A stretch of 49,391 nt of DNA from the NCBI RefSeq assembly GCF_014192275.1, contig NZ_JACHXR010000017.1, forward strand, positions 1 to 49,391. Direction: 5' to 3'. The notes under the pieces were generated by a model. The model was not told where the DNA came from. It saw only the letters and a list, made by a program, of their open reading frames with translations, and ran no database searches. The position numbers and the translations under genes were made by a program. This document shows positions 24,775 through 38,727 of this stretch, in pieces. Numbering within the stretch: position 1 is the stretch's first letter; each line of letters starts with the position of its first letter. Source of the DNA: Halomonas stenophila. Its GTDB lineage: Bacteria > Pseudomonadota > Gammaproteobacteria > Pseudomonadales > Halomonadaceae.

Positions 24775-24780
24775 ACCCGA

Positions 24781-26712
24781 CTAGTCGTCCGCCGGCATCG
24801 CCAGGCCGGGGAAGTGGGGGTGGATCTCGGCGTAGAGCGGGCCCGGGTCGCCGGCATGGCGACGCGAGAAATGAAAGGGCACCAGGCGCGCCACGCCCGC
24901 CGCCGTGGCGATCTCGCCGCAGGCCCGGGCGGTCAGGTGGCCGGTGCGGCGGGCCTGGTCCGCCTCCGCCTCGAGGAAGGGGGCCTCGCAGACCAGGGTG
25001 TCGGTGTCCTTCGCCAGGGCCTGCAGGCGGCGCCGGTTGGCCGGGGTATCGCCCAGGTCGGTGGCATAGACCAGCCGCTGGCCGGGGCGCATCTCCAGCA
25101 GCTCCGCCGCCAGGGTCGCGGCGGGAAGGGGCGTGCCGCCGGGCGGCTGGATCGGGGCGTCGGCCTGGCCGGCCAGCATCCGCCGCTTGAGCTCGCCCAG
25201 CCAGGGGCCGGGCGGCCAGCCTCGCGCCGCCAGCCGCGCCTTGCGCACCCTGGCCTCGGCGTGGGGCTCGAAGGCGAAGGCCAGCACCGGGGTGCCGTGG
25301 TCGAGGCGCGTCGCCCGCACGCAAAAGCCGGGCTCCTCGAGGAGCAGGCCCGCCCTGGCGGGCCGTGACGGCAGTGCCTCGGGCTCGCGGCCGGCCACCA
25401 GGGCATAGCGCCGCAGCCGGTCGCCGTGCAGCTCCGCCACCTCGAAGCGTGGGGCCTTGTCGCCCACCCGGTCCCACAGCACGCCGCTCATCAGGCCCCG
25501 CACGTGCCCGGCGAGCCCCGGCGGGCCGTACAGCCGGCACGCCGGGTAGTCGCCGATGCGCGAGCGCAGCAGCCACGGGAAGCCACCGATATGGTCGAAG
25601 TGGGCGTGGCTGATGAAGACGTCGCTGACCTGGTGGGCGAGCCGCGCCGGCAGGCGCCCGGCGTCGCCGAGGTCGAACAGCAGGCTGCGTCGCTGGTGGC
25701 GCAGCCGCAGGTGCAGCAGGGGGTCGCCGAAGACGCCGTTGACCAGGGTGGCCACGGCCCGCTCGAGGCGCACCACCGGCCGCGGGCCGCCGTCGGCCGT
25801 CGCCGGCGGCAGGCACCGGGTCAACTCCGGGAGGGGCCCGGCCGGACGGGCCTGTCGATGGCGGGGGGCGGTCGCCAGCGTGCCGTCACGGTCGCGGTGG
25901 GCGTCGCGGATCACCACCGCGGCCACCGCGGCCGAGGGGGAGGCGGCGCGCACCCGCAGGCGGTCCGCCGTCAGCTCGAGTACCTCGCCCAGGGCCAGGG
26001 TCTCGCCCCGGGCGTCGAGCAGGCCGACCTGGCGGCCCCGCCAGGCCTGGGGGGCCGAGCGCGGCGGCGGGGTGCCGAGCACCGCGAGGCCGTCCAGCCT
26101 CAGGGTCAACTCACCGGCGCCGTCCAGCCAGGCCTGCCAGGCCGCGGTGCGGCGCTGCTTGCGCGCCAGCTTCCCCGGGTGGCGGGCCTCGGCGGCGGGG
26201 ATGAGGCGACGGCTGGGCAGCCCCAGGGCGCGGCATTCGTCCGCGAGAGGCGCGGCGGCGCCCTCCGGCACCAGCAGGGCCAGCGCCCGGGCATCGCCGA
26301 CCCCGGCCAGGGCCGGCAGCAGCTCGGCGGCCCCGGCGCCGCGCACCACGCCGGGGGCATCGATCAGCAGCGGGCCGGGCGGGCAGTAGGCGGCCAGCCG
26401 GCGCAGGGCGTCCACCAGCGGCAGGCGAAAGCGGGCGGCGTCGAGGCTGCACAGCGCGGCCAGCCGTTCCGGGTGCCAGCCCGCGCCTCGCCACACCCCG
26501 AGCGCCACGGCCCCCGGCGGGCCGAACCCGGGCAGGCCAGGGTCGACGCTCAGGCAGCGGCAGACCACGCCCCGGCGGACCAGGGTGGCGGCCGCCGCGG
26601 CGGCCAGGGTGGTCTTGCCGGTGCCCGGCGCGCCGGCCAGCAGCACCCGCTGGTGGCGGCGCAGCAGTTTCAGCAGCGGGTGGTCGGCGGGCAGCGGGGT
26701 CGGCTCCGGCAT
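24781..26712 (-). CDS. Fusion of a Clp1-like polynucleotide-kinase domain and an RNase Z-like nuclease
   Basis: The 643-residue protein joins two RNA enzymes. Residues 1 to about 190 resemble the Clp1/Grc3 P-loop kinase: Walker A GAPGTGKT (27-34), VDPGLPGFGPPGAVALG like the DxD-GQ..PPG block, and LLIDAPGVVRGAGAAELLP like the NTPGWV.G.G motif. Residues 200-290 may be its beta domain. From about 310, RNase Z features appear in order: SHAHFDHIGG (HxHxDH, about 370-375), LDHGTPVLAF, the ARGWPPGPWLGELK block, LVYATDLGD, CEAPFL, TGHLTA and a final FHFSRRH. All metal ligands look present. Kinase (5'-OH phosphorylation) plus 3' tRNA endonuclease suggests RNA end processing or repair; the joint role is inference. 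Confidence 0.8.
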   Translation of the reverse strand: MPEPTPLPADHPLLKLLRRHQRVLLAGAPGTGKTTLAAAAAATLVRRGVVCRCLSVDPGLPGFGPPGAVALGVWRGAGWHPERLAALCSLDAARFRLPLVDALRRLAAYCPPGPLLIDAPGVVRGAGAAELLPALAGVGDARALALLVPEGAAAPLADECRALGLPSRRLIPAAEARHPGKLARKQRRTAAWQAWLDGAGELTLRLDGLAVLGTPPPRSAPQAWRGRQVGLLDARGETLALGEVLELTADRLRVRAASPSAAVAAVVIRDAHRDRDGTLATAPRHRQARPAGPLPELTRCLPPATADGGPRPVVRLERAVATLVNGVFGDPLLHLRLRHQRRSLLFDLGDAGRLPARLAHQVSDVFISHAHFDHIGGFPWLLRSRIGDYPACRLYGPPGLAGHVRGLMSGVLWDRVGDKAPRFEVAELHGDRLRRYALVAGREPEALPSRPARAGLLLEEPGFCVRATRLDHGTPVLAFAFEPHAEARVRKARLAARGWPPGPWLGELKRRMLAGQADAPIQPPGGTPLPAATLAAELLEMRPGQRLVYATDLGDTPANRRRLQALAKDTDTLVCEAPFLEAEADQARRTGHLTARACGEIATAAGVARLVPFHFSRRHAGDPGPLYAEIHPHFPGLAMPADD

Positions 26713-26802
26713 GGCGCGGGCTCTCCTGGGCGGATAGCTCCAGTGTGGGCGATATCGCGTCCCGGCCCCAAGGCGGCGGGCCCCGGCCGGGGCGGCCTCT
26801 GG

Positions 26803-26808
26803 TATACT
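26803..26808 (+). promoter_or_regulatory. Likely -10 element of dapB
   Basis: TATACT, preceded by TGG, 36 bp before the dapB start. No good -35 is seen. Confidence 0.4.
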
Positions 26809-26844
26809 CCGGGCACTTCATGCCATCGAACTTCAGGAGCCCGC

Positions 26845-27648
26845 ATGACCCGTATCGCCATCGTCGGGGTCGCCGGCCGCATGGGCCGCACCCTGGTCAA
26901 CGCCGTGCAGCAGGACGCCGAGGCCACCCTGGCCGGCGGCATCGTCGAGCCGGGCAGCTCGCTCGCCGGCGCCGATATCGGCGAGCTGGCCGGTATCGGC
27001 AAGCTGGGAGTGGCCGCCGCCGACTCCCTGGCCGCCATCGTCGACGACTTCGACGTGCTGATCGACTTCACCGCCCCGCAGGTGACCCTGGCCAACCTGG
27101 CCTTCTGCGCCGACCACGGCAAGCGCATCGTGATCGGCACCACCGGGCTCTCCGACGACGAGCTGGACGAGCTGGACGGCTACCGCGACCGCCTGGCCAT
27201 GGTCTTCGCCCCGAACATGAGCGTCGGCGTCAACCTGACCCTGAAGCTGCTCGAGACCGCCGCCAGGGCGCTCGGCGACGAGGGCTACGACATCGAGGTG
27301 ATCGAGTCCCACCATCGCCACAAGGTCGATGCCCCCTCCGGCACGGCGCTGAAGATGGGCGAGGTGGTCGCCGAATCCCTGGGCCGCAGCCTCAAGGAGC
27401 ATGGCGTCTTCGAGCGGGTCGGCCAGTGCGGGCCGCGCACCGACAAGGAGATCGGTTTCGCCACCGTCAGGGCGGGCGACATCGTCGGCGAGCATACGGT
27501 GATGTTCGCCACCGAGGGCGAGCGCATCGAGATCACCCACAAGGCCTCCAGCCGCATGACCTTCGCCAAGGGCGCGGTGCGCGCCGCCCGCTGGGTGGCC
27601 GGCCAGGGCAACGGCCGCTACGCCATGCAGGATGTGCTGGGGCTTTGA
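26845..27648 (+). CDS. dapB: 4-hydroxy-tetrahydrodipicolinate reductase
   Basis: The 267-residue enzyme makes tetrahydrodipicolinate for lysine and meso-diaminopimelate. The Rossmann start is IAIVGVAGRMGRTL, and the catalytic block ESHHRHKVDAPSGTAL carries the His pair and Lys. The start at 26845 has CAGGAG upstream and agrees with family length. In related gammaproteobacteria it follows dnaJ directly and precedes carA; here it keeps carA but has a 9.7-kb block between it and dnaJ. Confidence 0.97.
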   Translation: MTRIAIVGVAGRMGRTLVNAVQQDAEATLAGGIVEPGSSLAGADIGELAGIGKLGVAAADSLAAIVDDFDVLIDFTAPQVTLANLAFCADHGKRIVIGTTGLSDDELDELDGYRDRLAMVFAPNMSVGVNLTLKLLETAARALGDEGYDIEVIESHHRHKVDAPSGTALKMGEVVAESLGRSLKEHGVFERVGQCGPRTDKEIGFATVRAGDIVGEHTVMFATEGERIEITHKASSRMTFAKGAVRAARWVAGQGNGRYAMQDVLGL

Positions 27649-27773
27649 TTCCTCGGGGGTAGCCGTCGGGCGCGATTTCCTGTAATATCCCCAAAATTTT
27701 GGCCGGGCGCATGGGCGAGAGCCCCCTTCGCTGCGCTTGTTGCTTCGGCCCCGCATTCCGAGCGAATGACAAC

Positions 27774-27818
27774 AAGCGGGATGAAACCGGTCTTCATCGG
27801 GTTTCGTCCCGCTTTTTT
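27774..27818 (+). terminator. Strong terminator between dapB and carA (possible carAB attenuator)
   Basis: AAGCGGGATGAAACC / GGGTTTCGTCCCGCTT form a long stem followed by a T-run (27813-27818). It lies 126 bp past dapB and 74 bp before carA. A -10-like TAATAT near 27683 would place it inside a carA leader, so it may end dapB transcription or act as an attenuator of carAB. Confidence 0.75.
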
Positions 27819-27891
27819 GCGGGCCGGTGAACCGCATTCACTTGACGAGCTGTCTCTTACGCCGTCTTTGACAACATGGGAGGACGTTGCA

Positions 27892-29037
27892 TTGAACAGA
27901 CCCGCGATACTGGCCTTGGAAGATGGCAGTGTGTTTCATGGCACCGCCATCGGCGCCGATGGGCAAACCAGCGGTGAGGTGGTGTTCAATACGGCCATGA
28001 CGGGCTACCAGGAAATCCTTACCGACCCCTCCTATACCCGCCAGATCGTCACCCTGACCTACCCCCACATCGGCAACACCGGCGTCAACGCCGAGGACGT
28101 GGAGTCCGGGGCCATCGCCGCCGCCGGCCTGGTGATCCGCGACCTGCCGCTGCTGGCCAGCAACTTCCGCAGCGAACAGTCACTGTCCGACTACCTGGCC
28201 GGCCAGAACGTGCTGGGCATCGCCGACATCGATACCCGCCGCCTGACCCGCATCCTGCGCGACAAGGGCGCCCAGAACGGCGCCATCCTCGCCGGTGCCG
28301 AGGCCGAGGGCGAAGACGCCGTGGCGCGGGCCCTCGAGGCCGCGCGGGCCTTTCCGGGGCTCAAGGGCATGGACCTGGCCAAGGTCGTCTCCTGCCAGTC
28401 GCCCTACGCGTGGAGCGAGGGCGAGTGGACCCTGGGCCAGGGCTATGCCGACGCCGCCGAGGCCGAGCGTCCCTACCACGTGGTCGCCTACGACTACGGG
28501 GTGAAGCGCAATATCCTGCGCATGCTGGCCTCCCGCGGCTGCCGCCTGACCGTGGTGCCGGCCCAGACCCCGGCCAGCGAGGTCATGGCGCTGAACCCGG
28601 ATGGCATCTTCCTCTCCAACGGCCCCGGCGACCCGGAGCCCTGCGAGTACGCCATCGCCGCCATCCGCGAGCTGCTCGAGACCGGGGTGCCGATCTTCGG
28701 CATCTGCCTGGGGCACCAGCTGCTGGCGCTGGCCAGCGGGGCGAGCTCGGTGAAGATGAAGTTCGGCCACCACGGCGCCAACCACCCGGTGCAGGACCTC
28801 GACAGCGGCCAGGTGATGATCACCAGCCAGAACCACGGTTTCGCGGCCGAGGAGTCGACGCTGCCCGAGACCCTGCGGGCCACCCACCGCTCGCTGTTCG
28901 ACGGCACCCTGCAGGGCATCGAGCGCACCGACCGGCCGGCCTTCAGCTTCCAGGGCCACCCGGAGGCGAGCCCCGGCCCGCGGGATGTCGCGCCGCTGTT
29001 CGACCGCTTTATCTCCATGATGAAGGAACGCCGCTAA
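27892..29037 (+). CDS. carA: Carbamoyl-phosphate synthase small (glutaminase) subunit
   Basis: The 381-residue subunit releases ammonia from glutamine for carbamoyl phosphate, the precursor of arginine and pyrimidines. The class I glutamine amidotransferase part shows LSNGPGDPE, the nucleophile in FGICLGHQLLALA and FQGHPEASPGP with the catalytic His and Glu. The start is the TTG at 27892 (LNRPAILALEDGSVFHG), because GGGAGG lies 8 nt upstream; ATG codons further upstream would add sequence that overlaps the terminator. carB follows after 59 bp. Confidence 0.95.
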   Translation: MNRPAILALEDGSVFHGTAIGADGQTSGEVVFNTAMTGYQEILTDPSYTRQIVTLTYPHIGNTGVNAEDVESGAIAAAGLVIRDLPLLASNFRSEQSLSDYLAGQNVLGIADIDTRRLTRILRDKGAQNGAILAGAEAEGEDAVARALEAARAFPGLKGMDLAKVVSCQSPYAWSEGEWTLGQGYADAAEAERPYHVVAYDYGVKRNILRMLASRGCRLTVVPAQTPASEVMALNPDGIFLSNGPGDPEPCEYAIAAIRELLETGVPIFGICLGHQLLALASGASSVKMKFGHHGANHPVQDLDSGQVMITSQNHGFAAEESTLPETLRATHRSLFDGTLQGIERTDRPAFSFQGHPEASPGPRDVAPLFDRFISMMKERR

Positions 29038-29096
29038 GCGTTGATCCTCAGTCACCATCGAGTCCGTCTTTACACCGATTAGCCGCGGGAACCGTC

Positions 29097-32323
<3,227 letters not shown>

Positions 32324-32327
<4 letters not shown>

Positions 32328-32800
32328 ACAAGGTCCCGATGACCGTCGTCGGTGAGCAGCGCCTTCGCAAGGAGCTCGAGGAGCTCAAGAGCGAGGCGCG
32401 CCCCAGCGTGATCGCCGCGATCGCCGAGGCCCGCGAGCACGGCGACCTCAAGGAGAACGCCGAGTACCATGCGGCCCGCGAGCAGCAGGGCTTCATCGAG
32501 GGGCGGATCCAGGAGATCGAGGGCAAGCTCTCCAATGCGCAGGTCATCGACGTGACCAAGCTGCCCAAGACCGGCAAGGTGATCTTCGGCGTGACCGTGG
32601 AGCTGATCAACCTGGAGACCGACGATGAGGTGACCTACCGCATCGTCGGCGAGGACGAGGCCGACATCAAGGCGGGCCAGATCTCCGTCACCTCGCCCAT
32701 CGCCCGCGCCTTGATCGGCAAGGAGGAGGGCGACGTGGTGCTGGTGCGCACCCCGGGGGGCGACGTCGAGTACGAGATCGGAAGCGTCGAACACCTGTAA
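32324..32800 (+). CDS. greA: Transcript cleavage factor GreA
   Basis: The 158-residue factor rescues backtracked RNA polymerase by stimulating transcript cleavage. It has the N-terminal coiled coil with the acidic tip motif (EHGDLKENAEYHAAREQQ, holding the catalytic acidic residues) and a C-terminal FKBP-like domain ending GDVEYEIGSVEHL. It begins at the ATG overlapping the carB stop, with CAGGAG upstream. A bidirectional terminator follows. Confidence 0.97.
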
Positions 32801-32825
32801 GTCGGAAGCTCGAAGAGTGAAGAAG

Positions 32826-32855
32826 AAAGAGGCCGCCCGGTTGGGCGGCCTCTTT
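32826..32855. terminator. Bidirectional terminator between greA and yhbY
   Basis: AAAGAGGCCGCCC / GGGCGGCCTCTTT form a 13-bp stem with loop GGTT between convergent genes. Confidence 0.9.
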
Positions 32856-32914
32856 CGTAGGGTAGAGGTGCTCTCTTCCCTCTTATCTCTTCCTTCTTCC
32901 CTCTCTGCTCCGCG

Positions 32915-33241
32915 TCAGCGCCGGCCGTGATGCTCCTCGAAGCGCTTGATGTTGGAGAGCTTCGGGTTGCCCCTGGGGTTGTGGCGGTAGAGCAGGGCGA
33001 CCTTGCCGATCTTCTGCACCAGCTCGCCGCCGCTCTCGGCGACCAGTTCGTCGAGCATGGCGGCGCGGTCGTCGCGCTCGGGCAGTGCCAGCTTGACCTT
33101 GACCAGTTCGTGGTCGGAGAGGGCCCGGTCCAGCTCGGCGATCACGCCCTCGGAGAGGCCGTTTTCGGACACCGTGACCACGGGGTCGAGGTGGTGCCCG
33201 ATGCTGCGGAATGCTTTCTTTTGTGCCTGTGACAAGCTCAT
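32915..33241 (-). CDS. yhbY: YhbY-family RNA-binding CRM-domain protein
   Basis: The 108-residue protein is a single CRM domain that associates with pre-50S ribosomal subunits in E. coli. It begins MSLSQAQKKAFRSIGHHLDP and has the loop LVQKIGKVALLYRHNP, the CRM GxxG-like region. The start at 33241 matches family N-termini. It is divergent from rlmE, as in E. coli and Pseudomonas. Confidence 0.94.
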   Translation of the reverse strand: MSLSQAQKKAFRSIGHHLDPVVTVSENGLSEGVIAELDRALSDHELVKVKLALPERDDRAAMLDELVAESGGELVQKIGKVALLYRHNPRGNPKLSNIKRFEEHHGRR

Positions 33242-33423
33242 GGTATCTTGATTCTTCCCGGTTGGCGCGCAGCGCACATGGTACGGTGAATCGCGCCGCG
33301 GCGAAAGCGCGGCCAGCCTCGCCGGCCGCCCGTCACCCCGGGCCCGCAGGTCAGCACCCCTCCCAGGTCTATTCCGGAAACCGCTCGACCGCCTGTCATC
33401 CAGGATCATTCACAGGTGATGCC

Positions 33424-34077
33424 GTGGCACGTTCCCAAGATTCCCGCCCCAAGCGGCGCGGCGCCAGCAAGAGCAGCGCCGGCTGGCTGAAGGAGCACTT
33501 CGACGACCGTTATGTACAGCAGAGCTGGCAGGACGGCTATCGCAGCCGCGCCAGCTACAAGCTGCTGGCCCTGGACGAGAAGGACAAGCTGCTGCGCCCC
33601 GGCATGACGGTGATCGACCTCGGCGCCGCTCCCGGCGGCTGGAGCCAGGTGGCCGCCGAGCGGGTCGGCGACGCCGGCCTGGTCATCGCCTCCGACCTCC
33701 TCGAGATGGATGCCCTGGCCGATGTCGACTTCGTCCAGGGGGATTTCACCGAGGAGAGCGTGCTCGAGGCGATCCTCGCTCGGCTCGATGATCGGCCGGT
33801 GGACCTTGTGATGTCGGACATGGCCCCCAACATGAGTGGCATGGCCGCCATCGACCAGCCCCAGGCGATGTACCTGGTGGAGCTGGCCCTGGATCTGGCG
33901 CGCCAGACCCTGTCCCCCGGCGGCGCCTTCCTGGCCAAGGTCTTCCAGGGAGAAGGTTTCGACCCCTACCTGAAGGAGTTGCGCAGCGACTTCACGCGGG
34001 TGGTGACCCGCAAGCCGGAGGCCTCCCGTGCCCGGTCCCGGGAGGTCTACCTGCTGGCGGAGGGGTTTCGCGGCTGA
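33424..34077 (+). CDS. rlmE: 23S rRNA 2'-O-methyltransferase RlmE (FtsJ/RrmJ)
   Basis: The 217-residue enzyme methylates U2552 of 23S rRNA with SAM late in 50S assembly. The SAM site is VIDLGAAPGGWSQVAAE. Catalytic K-D-K-E positions fit ASYKLLALDE, VMSDMAPNMSG, FLAKVFQGEG and a C-terminal SREVYLLAEGF. It starts at a GTG (33424) preceded by AGGTGAT; the N-terminus ARSQDSRPKRRG is basic. A 220-bp gap to ftsH follows, holding the ftsH promoter region but no clear element. Confidence 0.95.
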   Translation: MARSQDSRPKRRGASKSSAGWLKEHFDDRYVQQSWQDGYRSRASYKLLALDEKDKLLRPGMTVIDLGAAPGGWSQVAAERVGDAGLVIASDLLEMDALADVDFVQGDFTEESVLEAILARLDDRPVDLVMSDMAPNMSGMAAIDQPQAMYLVELALDLARQTLSPGGAFLAKVFQGEGFDPYLKELRSDFTRVVTRKPEASRARSREVYLLAEGFRG

Positions 34078-34297
34078 GCCGGTGGCCCGGCGCGGTCGCC
34101 GGGACTGCCCCGTCGGCCCGATAGTCACAGGCTAACGATTGGATGGCCGGACACGACGGCGTGTCTGTGTCACAGTGAAGGCCATAGCCACGGGTGGGCC
34201 CGGCTCGCCCCCATGCTGGCTGAACATGTGCTGCTGATGTAGTGTCGAAGGCATCAGGCGTGTTCGGCCGACAGATTCTTGCAATGAGGGTAGTCCC

Positions 34298-36277
<1,980 letters not shown>

Positions 36278-36371
36278 TCCGCCGCGACGTGACCATCGGG
36301 CGCCCTGCGGGGCGCCTTCGCCGTGGAGAGGGCTGCCCGGCCCTCGCCCCGCTCACGACACCTTCAGGACG

Positions 36372-37238
36372 ATGATGCACACCACACCCGCGACACCGCT
36401 GCCCTGTGGCCGGCACCGGCTCGATCTCTCCTTTCCCCGCGTGATGGGGATCCTCAACGTCACCCCCGACTCCTTCTCCGACGGCGGCCGCCATGTGGCC
36501 CTCGACGACGCCGTGCGCCGTGCCGAGCAGATGCTGGCCGAGGGCGCCGCCATCATCGACGTGGGGGGCGAGTCCACGCGGCCCGGCGCCGCACCGGTCT
36601 CGGCCGACCAGGAGCTGGATCGGGTGGTGCCGGTGGTGGAGGCCCTGGTGCGCGAGCTCGATGCCCTCGTCTCGGTGGATACCAGCACCCCCGAGGTGAT
36701 GCGGGAGGCCTCGCTCAAGGGGGCGGGGATGATCAACGACGTGCGCAACCTGCGCCGCGACGGCGCCATGAAGGCGGCCGCCACCAGTGGCCTGCCGGTG
36801 TGCCTGATGCACATGCTCGGCGAGCCGGGCGACATGCAGGATGCGCCCCGCTATGATCGCCCCGTGGAGGAGGCCGTGGCCGACTTCCTGGCGCAGCGCA
36901 TCGCCGACTGCGAGGCCTCGGGGCTGCGTCGCGAGCGCCTGCTCCTCGACCCGGGCTTCGGTTTCGCCAAGACCGTGGAGCACAACCTGCGCCTGCTCCA
37001 TCATATGCATCACCTGGAGCGCTTCGGCCTGCCGCTGCTGGTGGGCATGTCCCGCAAGAGCATGATCGGCAAGGTGCTGGACCGGCCGGTGGAGGAACGC
37101 CTCTCCGGCGGCCTGGCGCTTTCCGCGATGGCGGTGGAGCGGGGCGCACGAATCCTGCGCGTCCACGACGTGGGCCCCCACGTGGACGCGGTGAACATGA
37201 CCTGGGCCGTCCTCAAGGAAGGATGTGAGAATGAGTAG
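36372..37238 (+). CDS. folP: Dihydropteroate synthase
   Basis: The 288-residue enzyme joins p-aminobenzoate to hydroxymethyl-dihydropterin diphosphate in folate synthesis and is the sulfonamide target. Signatures are MGILNVTPDSFSDGG and IDVGGESTRPGA; LLVGMSRKSMIG holds the pterin-loop Arg/Lys. Two ATGs are possible (36372, 36375). It overlaps glmM by 8 bp, the conserved ftsH-folP-glmM order. Confidence 0.96.
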   Translation: MMHTTPATPLPCGRHRLDLSFPRVMGILNVTPDSFSDGGRHVALDDAVRRAEQMLAEGAAIIDVGGESTRPGAAPVSADQELDRVVPVVEALVRELDALVSVDTSTPEVMREASLKGAGMINDVRNLRRDGAMKAAATSGLPVCLMHMLGEPGDMQDAPRYDRPVEEAVADFLAQRIADCEASGLRRERLLLDPGFGFAKTVEHNLRLLHHMHHLERFGLPLLVGMSRKSMIGKVLDRPVEERLSGGLALSAMAVERGARILRVHDVGPHVDAVNMTWAVLKEGCENE

Positions 37239-38580
37239 ACGCTATTTCGGTACCGACGGGATCCGCGGCACGGTGGGCGAGGCGCCCATCACCCCCGACT
37301 TCATGCTCAAGCTGGGCTGGGCCACCGGTCGGGTGCTGGCCCGTGAGTCGGGGCAGGCCCGGGTGTTGATCGGCAAGGACACGCGGATCTCCGGCTACAT
37401 GTTCGAGTCGGCCCTGGAGGCCGGCCTGTCCGCCGCCGGCGTCGACGTCATCCTGCTCGGCCCCATGCCCACCCCGGCGATCGCCTACCTGACCCGGACC
37501 TTCCGGGCCGACGCCGGCATCGTCATCTCGGCCTCCCACAACCCCTTCGCCGACAACGGCATCAAGTTCTTCTCCGCCGAGGGGGTCAAGCTGGCCGATG
37601 CCGTCGAGGCCGACATCGAGTCGATGCTCGACGAGCCGCTGACCACCGTGGCACCGGATGCCCTGGGCAAGGCCAAGCGGGTGGACGACGCCGCCGGCCG
37701 CTACATCGAGTTCTGCAAGTCGACCCTCCCCGAGCGGGTCAGCCTGCACGGCCTGAAGATGGTCATCGACTGCGCCCACGGCGCCACCTATCACATCGCG
37801 CCCAGCGTGTTCCGCGAGCTGGGTGCCCAGGTCAGCGTGATCGGCGCCGCGCCGGATGGCCTCAATATCAACCATGAGGTGGGCTCCACCCATCCCGCCG
37901 CGCTGCGCGCCGCGGTCATCCAGCAGGGCGCCGACCTGGGGGTGGCCTTCGACGGCGACGGCGACCGGGTGTTGATGGTCGACGCCGACGGCCGCGAGAT
38001 CGACGGTGACGACATCCTCTACCTGATCGCCCGGGACCGCCACGGCCGGGGCGACCTCGGCGGCGGGGTGGTCGGCACCCTGATGAGCAACTTCGGCCTG
38101 GCCGCCGCGCTGGAGGCCATGGCGATCCCCTTCGAGCGGGCCAGGGTCGGCGACCGCTACGTCATGGAGCGCCTGGCGGCCAACGGCTGGCAGCTCGGCG
38201 GCGAGTCCTCCGGGCATATCGTCTGTGGCCATGTACAGACCACCGGCGACGGCATCGTCTCCGCGCTGCAGGTGCTGTCGATCATGGTGCGCGAGGGGCG
38301 GCCGCTGGGCGAACTGCTGGTCGGCCTGGAGAAGGCGCCGCAGATGCTGGTCAATGTGCGCCTGAGCCCGGGGGCCGACGCCCGGTCGCTGATGGAAGCC
38401 GCGGCGCTGAAGTCCGCCGTGGCGGCGGTCGAGGCCGAGCTGGGCGACCAGGGGCGGGTGCTGCTGCGGCCCTCCGGCACCGAGCCGCTGATCCGGGTGA
38501 TGGTCGAGGGGCGTCCCCACCTGGACGTGGGCGGCCTGGCCCGTCGTCTGGCCGATGACGTCCAGGGTCTGTTGTCCTGA
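37231..38580 (+). CDS. glmM: Phosphoglucosamine mutase
   Basis: The 449-residue enzyme converts glucosamine-6-phosphate to glucosamine-1-phosphate for UDP-GlcNAc, needed for peptidoglycan and LPS. The active serine is in ISASHNPFADNGIKFF, the metal loop is AFDGDGDRVLMVD and the sugar loop is GGESSGHIV. The ATG at 37231 is chosen over the GTG at 37225 because it gives MSRRYFGTDGIRG and a better distance to AAGGA. It is coupled to folP by overlap. Confidence 0.97.
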   Translation: MSRRYFGTDGIRGTVGEAPITPDFMLKLGWATGRVLARESGQARVLIGKDTRISGYMFESALEAGLSAAGVDVILLGPMPTPAIAYLTRTFRADAGIVISASHNPFADNGIKFFSAEGVKLADAVEADIESMLDEPLTTVAPDALGKAKRVDDAAGRYIEFCKSTLPERVSLHGLKMVIDCAHGATYHIAPSVFRELGAQVSVIGAAPDGLNINHEVGSTHPAALRAAVIQQGADLGVAFDGDGDRVLMVDADGREIDGDDILYLIARDRHGRGDLGGGVVGTLMSNFGLAAALEAMAIPFERARVGDRYVMERLAANGWQLGGESSGHIVCGHVQTTGDGIVSALQVLSIMVREGRPLGELLVGLEKAPQMLVNVRLSPGADARSLMEAAALKSAVAAVEAELGDQGRVLLRPSGTEPLIRVMVEGRPHLDVGGLARRLADDVQGLLS

Positions 38581-38727
38581 CCATAGGAGCCCGTCGGACT
38601 TGACGCTGATCTGCGGCGACACTCGGGCTTTCGGCCCATTTCATTCGATCTGATTGCTCCTGGGCCCTGGTTGTCTTGACAGGGCCGCTCCTATACCATT
38701 TCGCTCCACCTTGAAAGAGGACCCCCC

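Noticed and set aside
34129..34297. Sigma-32 promoter for ftsH (CCCCAT at about 34209)
   Set aside because: No CTTGAA-like -35 element at 11-16 bp; ftsH is a heat-shock gene elsewhere but this site is not convincing.
38583..38697. ATAGGAGC (38583) and GCTCCTAT (38690) as a long-range stem between glmM and tpiA
   Set aside because: Eight base pairs over 100 nt in a GC-rich gap is weak; the inner CCCTG/CAGGG hairpin and a promoter explain the sequence as well.
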